DNA of 28,939 bases from Euryarchaeota archaeon UBA202. Its GTDB lineage: Archaea; Thermoplasmatota; E2; UBA202. Below the pieces are notes generated by a model, which had not been told where the DNA came from, did no database searches, and was given only the letters and a program-made list of their open reading frames with translations. Positions within the stretch are counted from its first letter, which is position 1. Each line of letters opens with the position of its first letter. The translations under genes and the position numbers were made by a program. The DNA is taken from contig DAQA01000028.1 of assembly GCA_002502685.1 (NCBI GenBank), forward strand, positions 3,467-32,405, given 5' to 3'. Positions 6,730 through 15,734 of the stretch are shown one piece after another.

Positions 6730-6776
6730 TTTTTACCGGTAAATGTGGGTTCGAATCCATCCCTCAGCGATTTTTT
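6730..6776 (+). repeat. Dispersed tRNA-3'-end-like repeat, copy 2
   Basis: The palindrome TTTACCGGTAAA runs directly into TGTGGGTTCGAATCC, then ATCCCTCAGCGATTTTTT. Bases 6739-6776 match 1764-1801 at 36 of 38 positions. The TTCGAAT loop flanked by GG/CC and the CCTCAGCG tail resemble a tRNA 3' end. It lies about 235 bp upstream of the C25 peptidase gene, in the same orientation as copy 3 downstream of that gene. Confidence 0.75.
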
Positions 6777-7011
6777 AACCAGAAATTTTTATTGTCCTTG
6801 CTTCTTGTTACCAGTCGATGGCACAGGATAAGACAACAACATAGTGCAACGGAGTGTCAGAATGTATACTCCCACCATGGAGCTTGTTAAGCGATGAAAA
6901 AAGGCAGCCGAAGAGGAGAGTAAACGGAGAGAAGAATTGGACATCAGATAGCCAGCCTGGCACACATAAGGTTTAAATAATCACGCCTAATAAATTGACG
7001 AGGCATTGATT

Positions 7012-9507
7012 ATGAAAGAGATAATATCCCTAGCAATTATTGGCATGTTCCTCATTGGTGGTTTTAATACCATAGGAACACAAGAGATGACATCGGGTCC
7101 CGAGTCCGTGATACGCCAGCTGACCGTGCCATCATTACAGATGGAGAGCTCCAACGAGGCAGCATTGATCCTCACGCTGGAGGGTAACAATGACTACCTT
7201 ATGGAAACGGGCAAACCGGTGCTTCCCAAGCTGATTGAAACAATCGAACTGCCCTTCGGTGTTCAAAACATCGAGGTGCAGGTCACGGTTCAGGGCGTTG
7301 ACCACCAGAATTTGACGGGTTCGGTTCGCCCGGCGGCGGCTCTGCAGCCACTGCCCTTGCTTACATCCATGGTTACATGGGTCGGGGCTGAGCCAAAAAA
7401 AGATACCGCAGTATACCAACAAAAGGATTATTACCCGGGCGAATGGTATAGTTACAAGGTGGGCTGCGGCCTCAACGAGGAGAGACAACATATAACCTAC
7501 TTAACTGTTAATGTATACCCCGTGCAGTATGCTCCGGCAGAGGACAGGCTGGTAGTAGCGGACAGTGTAACCATCCGCGTCACCTACGACCAGCCAGAAG
7601 GCACACCGTTTAGCGCTACCGATCGATATGATATGGTCATCATCGCTCCCGATAGGTTTTCCAGCCAGCTGGATCTCTTGATACAGCACAAAAACGATCA
7701 TGGGATGGAAACGTTCCTGAAAACCACCGAGGATATTTATAGCGAATACAATGGTGTTGACGAGGCGGAGCAAATCAAGTACTTTATCAAGGATGCCATC
7801 GAGAGCTACGACATCAAGTACGTGCTGCTGGTCGGCGGCCTGAAAAACCAGTTTTGGGCGAAACCCCGGGACAATGCAAACATTGGTGCCAGCGGGTGGT
7901 ATCTTCCAGCGCGATATACGAATCTATATGACAACCCGGCGTTCCCGCTAGATGAGGACACCATTCATGACCCGGGCATCATCAGTGATCTGTACTACGC
8001 GGATATATATCGAGAGGGAGGTGAGTTTGCTGACTGGGATCCCAACGGCGATGGTATCATGGCGGCCTGGAATAAACCCGGCGTGGAAAACGACACCGGG
8101 CTCGACCTGTATCCCGACGTGGCGGTGGGTCGACTTGCCTGCCGCAACACCCATGAGGTGGAGACCGTGGTCGATAAAATCATCTCCTACGAGCAGGATG
8201 GCACCGACGATTGGTTCAACCGCATGACCGTCATCTCCGGCGATGGATTCCTTGACCAAGTAGACCTCAATATCAAATGGGATACCTCCGATCTGCCCGA
8301 CGGAGGATATACCATTTATGCCCAGAGCAATAACCCCCAGGGAGAGTATGGCCCCATTGATGTCATCAACGTCACGGTGGACAAGTCAGCTACCGCCCAC
8401 ATCACTTTTAACCATGACGACAATCTCAAGGCGGCACTACAGCAGGGTTATCCTGGACCGCCCATCGCGGAGATATGTACGGTGTCGGAGGATGATGTTT
8501 TGGGCAACACCGATTATTCCTATGAGCCTACTGAAAACGAGGCATATCTTAACTGGTTTAACGGATGGGCAAACGTAGACTACACCGACGAGGTATTGAC
8601 AATCCGCGGCAAGAGCTACGACCCCCAGCCCTATGGCAACATCACTGACATCCACGTGTGGATAAAGAACAGCGAGGGCGACATCGTTTTCGAGGCATGG
8701 CGTAATGATACCGAGATGTATTACGAGGGTGAATATGCGGTTGGCAATCAGACCGTCAACGGAAGAGGTGGTGCCCTTTATTACATGCCAGAAAGCATTG
8801 AGGCCAACGTGGTATTCGCATCCAATGGCCGATTCACCGGCATGGACTCTGTTATCACTGAAATCAATAAGGGGAGTGGCTTCCTGTTCATGTCTGGCCA
8901 TGGCAGCCCCAACTCATGGGGTGATCATTATCCGGGGGTGCCCGGCAACCGTGACGATGCTAGTCTGACCGGGCTGGTGGTTACCCAGCTGCAGCCGTGG
9001 TTCCCCTGGCTACGTTTACCGATCTATCCTATTGACAGTCTAAAAAACGGCGATAAGCTACCCATCGCAGTCATCGGGGGCTGCCACAACAGCCAGTTTA
9101 ATGTCTCGATGGTGCCCTGTGTGTACCACGCGCTAACCTACTTCATCCCATTCCTGAAAGATAATTATATGTGGAGTTATGGCGTGCCGGTCCCCGAATG
9201 TTTCAGCTGGCGGCTGGTCCGGGCGGAGGGTGGCGGTGCCATCGCGAGCTTCGGGAACACCGGGCTTGGCTATGGTGTCCCCGGCAAGGACTGCACCACG
9301 GGTGGTGGCGATGCCTGGATAACAATTGAGATATTCCGGCAGTATGGAGAAGAAGGCAAGGACATCCTGGGTGATGCGGTCTACCAGACGCAGACCTGCT
9401 ATATTAACAGCTTCGACATGACAGATCTGGGTGCAGGTCACACCAAGACGGTGCAGCAGTGGCAATTTATGGGTGATCCCTCGCTCAAAATTGGCGGCTA
9501 CGACTAA
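7012..9507 (+). CDS. Secreted C25 (gingipain-type) cysteine peptidase
   Basis: An 831-residue extracellular peptidase. It starts MKEIISLAIIGMFLIGGF, a plausible signal peptide. Residues of about 25-200 form a beta-rich propeptide-like region of the gingipain type (ETGKPVLPKLIETIELPFG). The caspase-like catalytic domain starts near DRYDMVIIAP. Its catalytic pair is His630 (SGHGSP) and Cys691 (IGGCHNSQF). The protein ends soon after FMGDPSLKI, the usual end of the C25 fold, so there is no C-terminal adhesion or sorting domain. Insertions between the two halves carry DPNGDG, a likely calcium loop. I chose ATG 7012 over TTG 7006. A TATA-like GTTTAAATAA lies about 38 bp upstream. By eye the gene is clearly richer in G+C than its neighbours. 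Confidence 0.9.
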   Translation: MKEIISLAIIGMFLIGGFNTIGTQEMTSGPESVIRQLTVPSLQMESSNEAALILTLEGNNDYLMETGKPVLPKLIETIELPFGVQNIEVQVTVQGVDHQNLTGSVRPAAALQPLPLLTSMVTWVGAEPKKDTAVYQQKDYYPGEWYSYKVGCGLNEERQHITYLTVNVYPVQYAPAEDRLVVADSVTIRVTYDQPEGTPFSATDRYDMVIIAPDRFSSQLDLLIQHKNDHGMETFLKTTEDIYSEYNGVDEAEQIKYFIKDAIESYDIKYVLLVGGLKNQFWAKPRDNANIGASGWYLPARYTNLYDNPAFPLDEDTIHDPGIISDLYYADIYREGGEFADWDPNGDGIMAAWNKPGVENDTGLDLYPDVAVGRLACRNTHEVETVVDKIISYEQDGTDDWFNRMTVISGDGFLDQVDLNIKWDTSDLPDGGYTIYAQSNNPQGEYGPIDVINVTVDKSATAHITFNHDDNLKAALQQGYPGPPIAEICTVSEDDVLGNTDYSYEPTENEAYLNWFNGWANVDYTDEVLTIRGKSYDPQPYGNITDIHVWIKNSEGDIVFEAWRNDTEMYYEGEYAVGNQTVNGRGGALYYMPESIEANVVFASNGRFTGMDSVITEINKGSGFLFMSGHGSPNSWGDHYPGVPGNRDDASLTGLVVTQLQPWFPWLRLPIYPIDSLKNGDKLPIAVIGGCHNSQFNVSMVPCVYHALTYFIPFLKDNYMWSYGVPVPECFSWRLVRAEGGGAIASFGNTGLGYGVPGKDCTTGGGDAWITIEIFRQYGEEGKDILGDAVYQTQTCYINSFDMTDLGAGHTKTVQQWQFMGDPSLKIGGYD

Positions 9508-9560
9508 TCCATCTCTTTTTATCCTCTTTCTTTTTTTATTTCTTATCTTTTAAATCTTAT

Positions 9561-9630
9561 TTTTTATCAGTAAGCATGAGTACAAATCCCTCCTCAGCGA
9601 TTTCTTCTTCTTATAATGTTTACTGGTAAA
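9561..9630 (+). repeat. Dispersed tRNA-3'-end-like repeat, copy 3 (diverged)
   Basis: TTTTTATCAGTAAGCATGAG, then TACAAATCCCTCCTCAGCGA, a CTTCTTCTTATAATG stretch and GTTTACTGGTAAA. The order (half palindrome, T-loop-like box, CCTCAGCGA, pyrimidine tract, palindrome) is the same as in copy 1, so the full unit is preserved with substitutions. It lies about 55 bp after the peptidase stop, on the same strand as copies 1 and 2. Confidence 0.65.
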
Positions 9631-9769
9631 TTTATTTTTAGAATTTCTCCCCAGTCTTTGTATAATGAGAGGTCGTATCTGACTTCCCCTAATAATATTT
9701 CATTGCGAGCCATTTACAGTACGGTGAAATATTTATAAGCGAGACAGAATTTAATAATTGAGGTGAAAA

Positions 9770-10183
9770 ATGAAACAAAGAACGGCCATGGGCATAGTGT
9801 TATTACTGGTGGTAACAACCTTAATGCCCCCTTTGGTAATTAACGGGGAGAGCATCTCCCTAGATGGCGTGAACATCAACTGGCAGGGACGGCAGCTGAT
9901 AGTCACTAACAACAATAACTATCCCATATACAATGTGTCGCTTGATGATTGTACGCTCACCGGATTCATGTTATTCGGATGGGTAGTAGCCTACGACCAC
10001 ATGGTTTCGGAACTCCTTGCCGATGCCAGTTGTTCCTTTTCCATTGGAACGGACATGCTTTTCGGTATTGGGTTCGCCACGCTGACCGCCACTGTTTCCT
10101 ATATAGACCAAGGGGAGCAGGTTACCCAAGATTCCACCATAAACCTTTTCCTGTTGGGATCCATAACATTTTTTATCGGGTAA
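9770..10183 (+). CDS. Small secreted protein, stand-alone version of the C-terminal domain of the propeller proteins
   Basis: A 137-residue protein with a signal peptide (about residues 1-26) and no recognised catalytic motif. Its body follows the pattern of the C-terminal domain shared by the three paralogues at 22868-28108. LIVTNNNNYPIYNV matches the AxIxNxGTADAxxVEW segment, FSIGTDMLFGIGFATLTATV matches VSSGFILGFGKAIITVTA, and LFLLGSITFFIG matches SGFVLGPLVLGVS. The similarity is read by eye and is weak at the residue level but ordered throughout. A Shine-Dalgarno (GAGGTGA, about 9761-9767) and a TATA-like box (ATATTTATAA, about 9729-9738) support the start. It may bind to the cell surface or to partner proteins; its function is unknown. 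Confidence 0.7.
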   Translation: MKQRTAMGIVLLLVVTTLMPPLVINGESISLDGVNINWQGRQLIVTNNNNYPIYNVSLDDCTLTGFMLFGWVVAYDHMVSELLADASCSFSIGTDMLFGIGFATLTATVSYIDQGEQVTQDSTINLFLLGSITFFIG

Positions 10184-10468
10184 AGAAAGGGAGGGATTTT
10201 TTAGGTTATTATACCTGCAGGAATCGTTGTAGTAATGGGAATAAGTTTGGGTAATTATTCAGTAAATGTTCAATAAATTCAAAGAATGGTATCCAAATTA
10301 ATTTAGTTTTAGGCATTGTTATTTCCAAGGATGTCCAATCAGATTCTATATTGTCTGTGTTTTTTGATTAGAATACATTCTTTCACAAGAGATATATTAG
10401 TAGATATAGCGAATTAAAACCTGAGAATATTTAAATAATCAACGCATTCCAAGCCGAAGGTTAAAACC

Positions 10469-12082
10469 ATGAATCACAAAAGAACCCAGAAATTCTATAT
10501 AATAGCTTCAGTGCTAATTTTATTATGTTCCGTGGCATTGGGACAGGGGGCATATCCAAATAATATTTCACCCAGCGATGCCTATAATGACTTGCTACCA
10601 AATAATCCAGACACAATTATATTGGATGTTCGAACCACCTCAGAATTTATTACAGGATATATTAATGGAGCTATATCAATCCCCGTCTCCCAATTAGGCC
10701 AAAGATTCGGAGAACTTGATAGCAGCAGTACAATCCTTGTTTATTGTCTAAGTGGTGGGAGAAGTGCCACAGCTGCAAATATCCTTATCAACAATGGTTT
10801 TGAGATTGAGAAGGTGTATAATCTCCTGGGAGGGATTACAGCATGGAAAAATGCAGATCTTCCAATTGTTATGCCCAATCAGGTTCCAAATGTCATAATA
10901 ACTTCTCCTCTGGAGAGTATGCCTGTAACAGGATCTGTCTTGATTACAGGGACTGCTCAGGATCTTGATGGTGTTGTTCAAGAAGTAAGCATACGAATTG
11001 ATGACGGAGTTTGGACAAATGTCAATGGGACGTCCACATGGTCCTATAGGTGGGATACTCCCTTGGTGAAAAATGGAAGCCATATGATATCAGCACGTAG
11101 TTTTGATGGATGGGATTATTCAGAAATTGATATGGTTATTGTGACCGTGCTAAATCAAAAGAATCAAGATTCAAGCATTGAAATAGACCCTAGCTCTTTT
11201 ATTGTATCCCCCGGTCAAACATTTATCATTGATATTATGATTAATCCATTAGAGGAAATTGCTGGTGTGCAATTTGATCTCTCTTATAATAAATCTTATC
11301 TCATGGTAGATAGTGTCACAGAGGGCACCTTGTTTAAGGGGTACAGTACTTATTTTAATCCAGGAACAATAAACAATACCCTTGGAAAAGTTATAGGTGT
11401 ATTTGATGTAATTATAACCCAGGATGCTAGTGTATCTAATCCTGGAAGCTTAGCCCACATCCATTTTACCACAAAAATAAATCACGGAATTTCAAGCCTC
11501 AATCTTTCAAGCGTGGTGGCAGGTGATCGTGATGGCTTTCCAATCCCTCTTTCTGTAATCAATGGAAGCGTAACCATCAAATCAAATGATACAGAACCCC
11601 CATTGTCACATGTGAATACAATTATCCCTTATGGATATTATAAAAAAAATCTCCCCCTGGCAATTACCGCTACCGCAACCGATGATATCTCAGGCATTAA
11701 AGAAATCCACCTTTACTACCGATATAGCCATGATAACGCCACTTGGACAAATTGGGTGATGTATGGAGAAAGTAAAACACTAGCACCTTATACCTGGTTT
11801 TTTTCTGCCCCCAATGGAACGGGTTATTATGAATTTTACTCTCAAGCTATAGATAATGCAGATAATACCGAGACAGATCCAATAATGGCAGATGCCATGT
11901 GCCAAATCCATATAGATTGGGATGTAAACAAAGATCACAAAATAAACATCTTGGATATTATCATAATTGGCCAACACTGGGAAACAACAGGTGAACAGGG
12001 TTGGATATCTGCCGATGTTAACAATGACGGCCATATAAATATATTAGACATAATAATGATAGGTCAACACTGGACAGGATAA
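10469..12082 (+). CDS. Secreted rhodanese-cohesin-dockerin protein
   Basis: A 537-residue exported multidomain protein. Residues 1-26 are a signal peptide. Residues of about 33-132 are a rhodanese domain with the active-site loop YCLSGGRSA (Cys93), the CxxGxR type that can hold a persulfide. About 140-228 is an Ig-like domain (ITSPLESMPVTGSVLITGTA). About 235-370 is a cohesin-like domain (SPGQTF, IAGVQFDLSYN, GSLAHIHF). About 375-480 is a second Ig-like domain. Residues 483-537 are a type I dockerin with two calcium loops (DVNKDHKI and DVNNDGHI) and paired IGQHW helices. Cohesin and dockerin in one chain allow self-assembly or scaffold binding. A TATA-like box (ATATTTAAATAATC, about 10425-10438) lies about 38 bp upstream. 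The catalytic role of an extracellular rhodanese here is unknown. Confidence 0.85.
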   Translation: MNHKRTQKFYIIASVLILLCSVALGQGAYPNNISPSDAYNDLLPNNPDTIILDVRTTSEFITGYINGAISIPVSQLGQRFGELDSSSTILVYCLSGGRSATAANILINNGFEIEKVYNLLGGITAWKNADLPIVMPNQVPNVIITSPLESMPVTGSVLITGTAQDLDGVVQEVSIRIDDGVWTNVNGTSTWSYRWDTPLVKNGSHMISARSFDGWDYSEIDMVIVTVLNQKNQDSSIEIDPSSFIVSPGQTFIIDIMINPLEEIAGVQFDLSYNKSYLMVDSVTEGTLFKGYSTYFNPGTINNTLGKVIGVFDVIITQDASVSNPGSLAHIHFTTKINHGISSLNLSSVVAGDRDGFPIPLSVINGSVTIKSNDTEPPLSHVNTIIPYGYYKKNLPLAITATATDDISGIKEIHLYYRYSHDNATWTNWVMYGESKTLAPYTWFFSAPNGTGYYEFYSQAIDNADNTETDPIMADAMCQIHIDWDVNKDHKINILDIIIIGQHWETTGEQGWISADVNNDGHINILDIIMIGQHWTG

Positions 12083-12238
12083 AAAAAAATACAATAACAA
12101 TTATCCTTGAATACGGAATCAGGATCTTGAAGGGAAAATAACAAATAATCATGAATATACCTTTTTTCCATCATTTTTTATTTTATCCTCTTGTTACAAG
12201 TAACAGGGCATTCGTATAGAAAACATAGTATAAGGGAT

Positions 12239-13036
12239 TTATACCTGGTCTAATATGTCTCGGGGTGCATCAGCTAGCTTGACTAATGCTGCAGCTTCTT
12301 GAGGATGAAGTTTTCCAGGGACAATAAGGGTATGGAGCGGTGGCCCAAAATCTTTTTTTAAGAGGTGATGAGGATAGTTTGCCTTTATCACCATTGTAGG
12401 CGATGATGCCCGGGCGACACCAACCATAAGAGTATTTTTTTGTATGACCCCCAATTTATTTTTCTCTTCCATCTTTAAAAGAAGACGAATACCTGTTTGA
12501 ACATCCATATATCTCTCTTCTTCACCTACAATATCTAAAAGGACTAGGGAGTGAAGACCTTGTTTGATATTATGACCTATCACGTGATAGGGAGATTCAG
12601 GAAAAAAATTTTTTTGAGGAAACGCTAAGGTAGTTATTCGCCCAAATTTATAGATTTGAAGACCTGTTTCACTAGCTGACGCAGTCACTATACTGATACC
12701 ATGTAGGATTTTTGTGGGGATACCTTCATTTATTGCCCTTAACCGCAGGGATAAATGGGTTGTGGCAGTCATGGGATCACCCGCGGTAAGAAATGCAACC
12801 GAGGCTTTCTTGGCGACATTAATTATATCATCCTCGTTTTCCACAGACTCTCGGGAGAGAAAAGTAATGGGTTTCCCAATTAAATGTTGAATCTTATCTT
12901 TTGTGGTTCCAAAAAGACAACTTGTATACATTTCAGCAAAAATGTGTTTGCATGACCGAGCGTCAGTAAGCCCCTTTAGGGTTATATCATTTTCATCCCA
13001 GAGGCCAAGACCAATAAATATTAGTTTGCCTGTCAT
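12239..13036 (-). CDS. dphB: Diphthine synthase DphB
   Basis: A 265-residue S-adenosylmethionine-dependent methyltransferase of the tetrapyrrole-methylase fold. It methylates the 3-amino-3-carboxypropyl histidine of elongation factor 2 on the way to diphthamide. The start MTGKLIFIGLGLWDENDIT is the family signature (GLGLxDExDIT). AFLTAGDPMTATTH is the SAM-binding GDP motif and HGISIVTASASETGLQIYKF follows as usual. The length is normal. It is divergent from trm5 with 42 bp between them, and a GGTGAG element precedes ATG 13036. It is an archaeal and eukaryotic gene and helps mark the window as archaeal. Confidence 0.96.
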   Translation of the reverse strand: MTGKLIFIGLGLWDENDITLKGLTDARSCKHIFAEMYTSCLFGTTKDKIQHLIGKPITFLSRESVENEDDIINVAKKASVAFLTAGDPMTATTHLSLRLRAINEGIPTKILHGISIVTASASETGLQIYKFGRITTLAFPQKNFFPESPYHVIGHNIKQGLHSLVLLDIVGEEERYMDVQTGIRLLLKMEEKNKLGVIQKNTLMVGVARASSPTMVIKANYPHHLLKKDFGPPLHTLIVPGKLHPQEAAALVKLADAPRDILDQV

Positions 13037-13078
13037 CTCACCACTAGTTCTTTATACAGTATAAGTTATCTGTCATTT
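13037..13078. promoter_or_regulatory. Divergent promoter between dphB and trm5
   Basis: The 42-bp spacer carries TTTATACAGTATAAGTT. Its TATACAGTATA core reads as a TATA-like box on both strands, so one short region probably drives both genes. The distances to the two ATGs (about 18-25 bp) require very short or absent leaders. Confidence 0.45.
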
Positions 13079-14086
13079 ATGCAATCCCCCTGTATAAGGG
13101 TTCCCCGGGAGCAGGGTGAAAACATTAGACAGGAATTACTCAAAGAAGGGATATTGCGAATGGATTTAAAGATTAAGCAAAATAAGGATTTTATTTATTT
13201 ACCCATTAAAAAAAATATTAAATGGCGAGACTATCCCATAAAAAAATTAGAGTTTAAAGAATACGTAAAAAAATCATTTCGGGATATCGCCCAGGAATCG
13301 ATACCTCCTGATCAAATCCCTACATCCTTTGATATCATAGGAGATATTGGAATCATTAAAGTATCTGATGAACAAAGGGAGTATATTGAGGAAATAGGAA
13401 AAGCTCTCTTAAAAGCCCATAATAATCTCAGCATTATATTGATGGATGAAGGAGTGCAGAATGATTATCGATTAAGACAGGTAACATGGGTGGCAGGGGA
13501 AAAAAGAACAGAGACAGTTCTGAAAGAATATGGAATGAAATTATGGGTGGACATCGCCCAGGTATATTACTCCCCCCGGCTGTCTTCCGAAAGATATCGG
13601 ATTGCATGCCAAATAGAGGCAGGTAGCATAATTATCGATATGTTTGCAGGAGTTGCCCCATTTTCTATACTTATCGCCAAAATAGCGAATCCAAAAAAAA
13701 TCTATGCTTTTGATATCAATCCTCGTGCAGTTCACTATGCACAAAAAAATATTATTGAAAATAAGGTTCAAGATAAGATTGCGATATTCACCGGAGATGC
13801 AAAAGATATACTCCCTAAATTGAACATTCAAGCTGACCATATTATTATGAATCTTCCCCATCAAGCACATACATTTTTTGCAGATGCTTTACCATTTGCA
13901 AAAATGATTCATTATTACACCATTCTTAAAAAAGAGGAAATTGGTGCCCATCTAAAAAAGTTACAAAATGATGCCAAAAAGCAAGGATACCGCATCAGAA
14001 CTTGTGACATACGAATTGTGGGATCATATTCCCCAACTAAGAATAGGGTAGGTATTGATCTAGAAGTAAAAAAAGATATATCTTAA
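13079..14086 (+). CDS. trm5: tRNA (guanine37-N1)-methyltransferase Trm5
   Basis: A 335-residue enzyme, the length of archaeal Trm5b, which methylates G37 next to the anticodon using S-adenosylmethionine and prevents frameshifting. The N-terminal substrate-recognition region spans about residues 1-60. The central part has PTSFDIIGDIGIIKV, a typical D2 start. The Rossmann domain has DMFAGVAPFSI (Asp187 onward) and YAFDINPRA. The catalytic NPPY-type motif appears as NLPH (258-261), the variant usual in Trm5. The C-terminal end VGIDLEV is also typical. The start ATG is at 13079, close to a TATA element. kae1 follows after 45 bp. Confidence 0.95.
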   Translation: MQSPCIRVPREQGENIRQELLKEGILRMDLKIKQNKDFIYLPIKKNIKWRDYPIKKLEFKEYVKKSFRDIAQESIPPDQIPTSFDIIGDIGIIKVSDEQREYIEEIGKALLKAHNNLSIILMDEGVQNDYRLRQVTWVAGEKRTETVLKEYGMKLWVDIAQVYYSPRLSSERYRIACQIEAGSIIIDMFAGVAPFSILIAKIANPKKIYAFDINPRAVHYAQKNIIENKVQDKIAIFTGDAKDILPKLNIQADHIIMNLPHQAHTFFADALPFAKMIHYYTILKKEEIGAHLKKLQNDAKKQGYRIRTCDIRIVGSYSPTKNRVGIDLEVKKDIS

Positions 14087-14131
14087 TGTATACCCAATAT
14101 CTTTAAGAGAGATAACCGAATATCCTAGGTG

Positions 14132-15130
14132 ATGATTTGCCTGGGCATAGAGGGGACAGCCCACACTGTAGGAGTGGGAATAGTCGATGAACAGGGTAAA
14201 ATCCTGTCAAATATCATAAAAATGTATCGACCCGCCACGGGGGGGATACATCCCCGTGAGGCTGCAAATCATCATGCAGCCAATATTGCACCGGTAATAA
14301 AGAAAGCATTAATACAAAGCGGAAAAAAAATTAAAGACATCGATCTAGTAGGTTTTTCTATTGGACCCGGTCTAGGACCGTGTTTAAGAACCGTTGCCAC
14401 TGCTGCACGGGCCCTAGCATTGTCATTAAATGTTCCTTTACTCGGGGTAAATCATTGTATCGCCCACCTCGAAATTGGAAAAGTGATAACCAAAGCTTCT
14501 GATGTGGTACTAGTATATGTTTCGGGTGGAAACACCCAAATTATTGCATTTAGTAATGGCAAATACCGGGTCTTTGGAGAAACCCTGGACATTGGGATAG
14601 GTAATTGCCTTGACAAATTTGGACGGATACTTGGCTTGTCTTTTCCCTCAGGTCCTTTGATTGAAAAAATGGCTCAAAAAGGAGAAGAATATATCCATTT
14701 GCCCTATTCTGTAAAAGGGATGGATGTAGCATTTTCAGGAATTTTAACGGCAACAAAAAATTTAATAGGGAAACAAAAACCAGAAGATTTGTGTTATTCT
14801 CTACAGGAAACATGTTTTGCCATGCTCACTGAGGTAACCGAAAGAGCAATGGCCCACACTGAAAAAAAGGAAGTGCTTCTAGGAGGAGGAGTTGCCTGCA
14901 ATAAACGTTTACAAGAGATGATTACTTTAATGGCACGGGCACGTGGCGCACATTTTTTTTGTCCTCCTCCAAGTCTTTTGGTGGATAATGGTGCCATGAT
15001 TGCCTGGACAGCAGTATTAATGCAAAGGGGCGGTTGCCATATGGATATTCAAGATACAGGGGTACGGCAAAATTTTCGTGTTGATGATGTGGAGGTGATC
15101 TGGAAGGATGTTATTACGACAAGGAGCTGA
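14132..15130 (+). CDS. kae1: Kae1, catalytic subunit of the KEOPS t6A complex
   Basis: A 332-residue ASKHA-fold protein that transfers threonylcarbamoyl to A37 of ANN-decoding tRNAs. It begins MICLGIEGTAHTVGVGI. The metal site is NHCIAH (His108 and His112). The nucleotide site includes VSGGNTQII and GGGVACNKRLQEM, and the late DNGAMIAW supplies the last metal ligand. ATG 14132 is preferred over GTG 14129. A possible TATA element (CTTTAAGAG) lies about 30 bp upstream. In many euryarchaea Kae1 is fused to Bud32. Here the two are separate but overlap by 23 bp. Confidence 0.96.
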   Translation: MICLGIEGTAHTVGVGIVDEQGKILSNIIKMYRPATGGIHPREAANHHAANIAPVIKKALIQSGKKIKDIDLVGFSIGPGLGPCLRTVATAARALALSLNVPLLGVNHCIAHLEIGKVITKASDVVLVYVSGGNTQIIAFSNGKYRVFGETLDIGIGNCLDKFGRILGLSFPSGPLIEKMAQKGEEYIHLPYSVKGMDVAFSGILTATKNLIGKQKPEDLCYSLQETCFAMLTEVTERAMAHTEKKEVLLGGGVACNKRLQEMITLMARARGAHFFCPPPSLLVDNGAMIAWTAVLMQRGGCHMDIQDTGVRQNFRVDDVEVIWKDVITTRS

Positions 15131-15734
15131 GGCTGAAATTCATCTTACGTCATGGATGGGTAAACAGGTTATTCAAAAAAGGAGACTGGTTAAAACCTAT
15201 CGGTTAAAGGAGATTGACGAGAAACTTAGAAAGACCCGGACAAAAAAAGAAGCGCAGTTAATGACGGATGCTCGACGATCTGGGATTTCTGTTCCTATCA
15301 TCTATGATGTTGATATAAATCATTGTCAGATTATCATGGAATACTTAGATGCTCCAAGAGTCAAGGATGTATTGGATGACCTGACTGGGGAGGAACAAAA
15401 AAGTCTTTGTGTTACAATTGGGAAAGAAATTGCAAAACTTCATCGGTATGGCCTTATTCATGGTGATATTACTACTTCTAATCTTGTGCTGTTAAAGGGA
15501 CGGGTGTATTTCATTGATTTTGGGTTGGGGGAGAAATGTTGTGAGGATGAGGTACGGGGGGTTGATTTGCATCTTCTTATGGAAGCTTTTAGTGCAACCC
15601 ACCGTAATCCTCGGTGTTTTGGGTGGGTTATACAGGGATATAGAGATATATTTGGTGATGCTTCTATGATAGAAAAAAAGATAGCGGATATAAGTAAGAG
15701 AGGACGGTACATGCGAAGTGGTACTATAACATGA
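15108..15734 (+). CDS. bud32: Bud32 (PRPK-type) atypical kinase/ATPase of KEOPS
   Basis: A 208-residue small kinase-fold protein that works as an ATPase with Kae1 in t6A synthesis. It begins MLLRQGAEAEIHLTSW, the Bud32 GAEAxI glycine-poor loop. The lysine KTYR follows, then the catalytic HGDITTSN (Asp120, Asn125) and DFG as IDFGLG (Asp137-Gly139). The end HxRGRYMRSG is close to the family's conserved C-terminal RGRxR tail. Its ATG lies inside the end of kae1, preceded by GGAGGTGATC (15091-15100), and its stop overlaps the next start as ATGA, so translation is coupled along the operon. Confidence 0.95.
   Translation: MLLRQGAEAEIHLTSWMGKQVIQKRRLVKTYRLKEIDEKLRKTRTKKEAQLMTDARRSGISVPIIYDVDINHCQIIMEYLDAPRVKDVLDDLTGEEQKSLCVTIGKEIAKLHRYGLIHGDITTSNLVLLKGRVYFIDFGLGEKCCEDEVRGVDLHLLMEAFSATHRNPRCFGWVIQGYRDIFGDASMIEKKIADISKRGRYMRSGTIT

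Noticed and set aside
6619..6890. Two overlapping open frames of 70-80 codons
   Set aside because: They run through the dockerin relic and the tRNA-like repeat in other frames, with no start signals.
6862..6951. A charged frame with MYTPTMELVKR, a stop, then KKAAEEESKRREELDIR
   Set aside because: It looks like a coiled-coil fragment but has an internal TGA and is too short to identify. It may be a relic; the evidence is insufficient.
7135..9465. Several long antisense and alternate frames within the C25 peptidase gene
   Set aside because: They are shadow frames of a G+C-richer gene. The sense frame has a complete catalytic domain.
1764..9630. CRISPR array made of the dispersed repeats
   Set aside because: The copies are kilobases apart, diverged and not regularly spaced.
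9949..10254. A 101-codon frame overlapping the small secreted protein
   Set aside because: It is out of frame with a gene that has a signal peptide, SD and TATA box. It has no start signal of its own.
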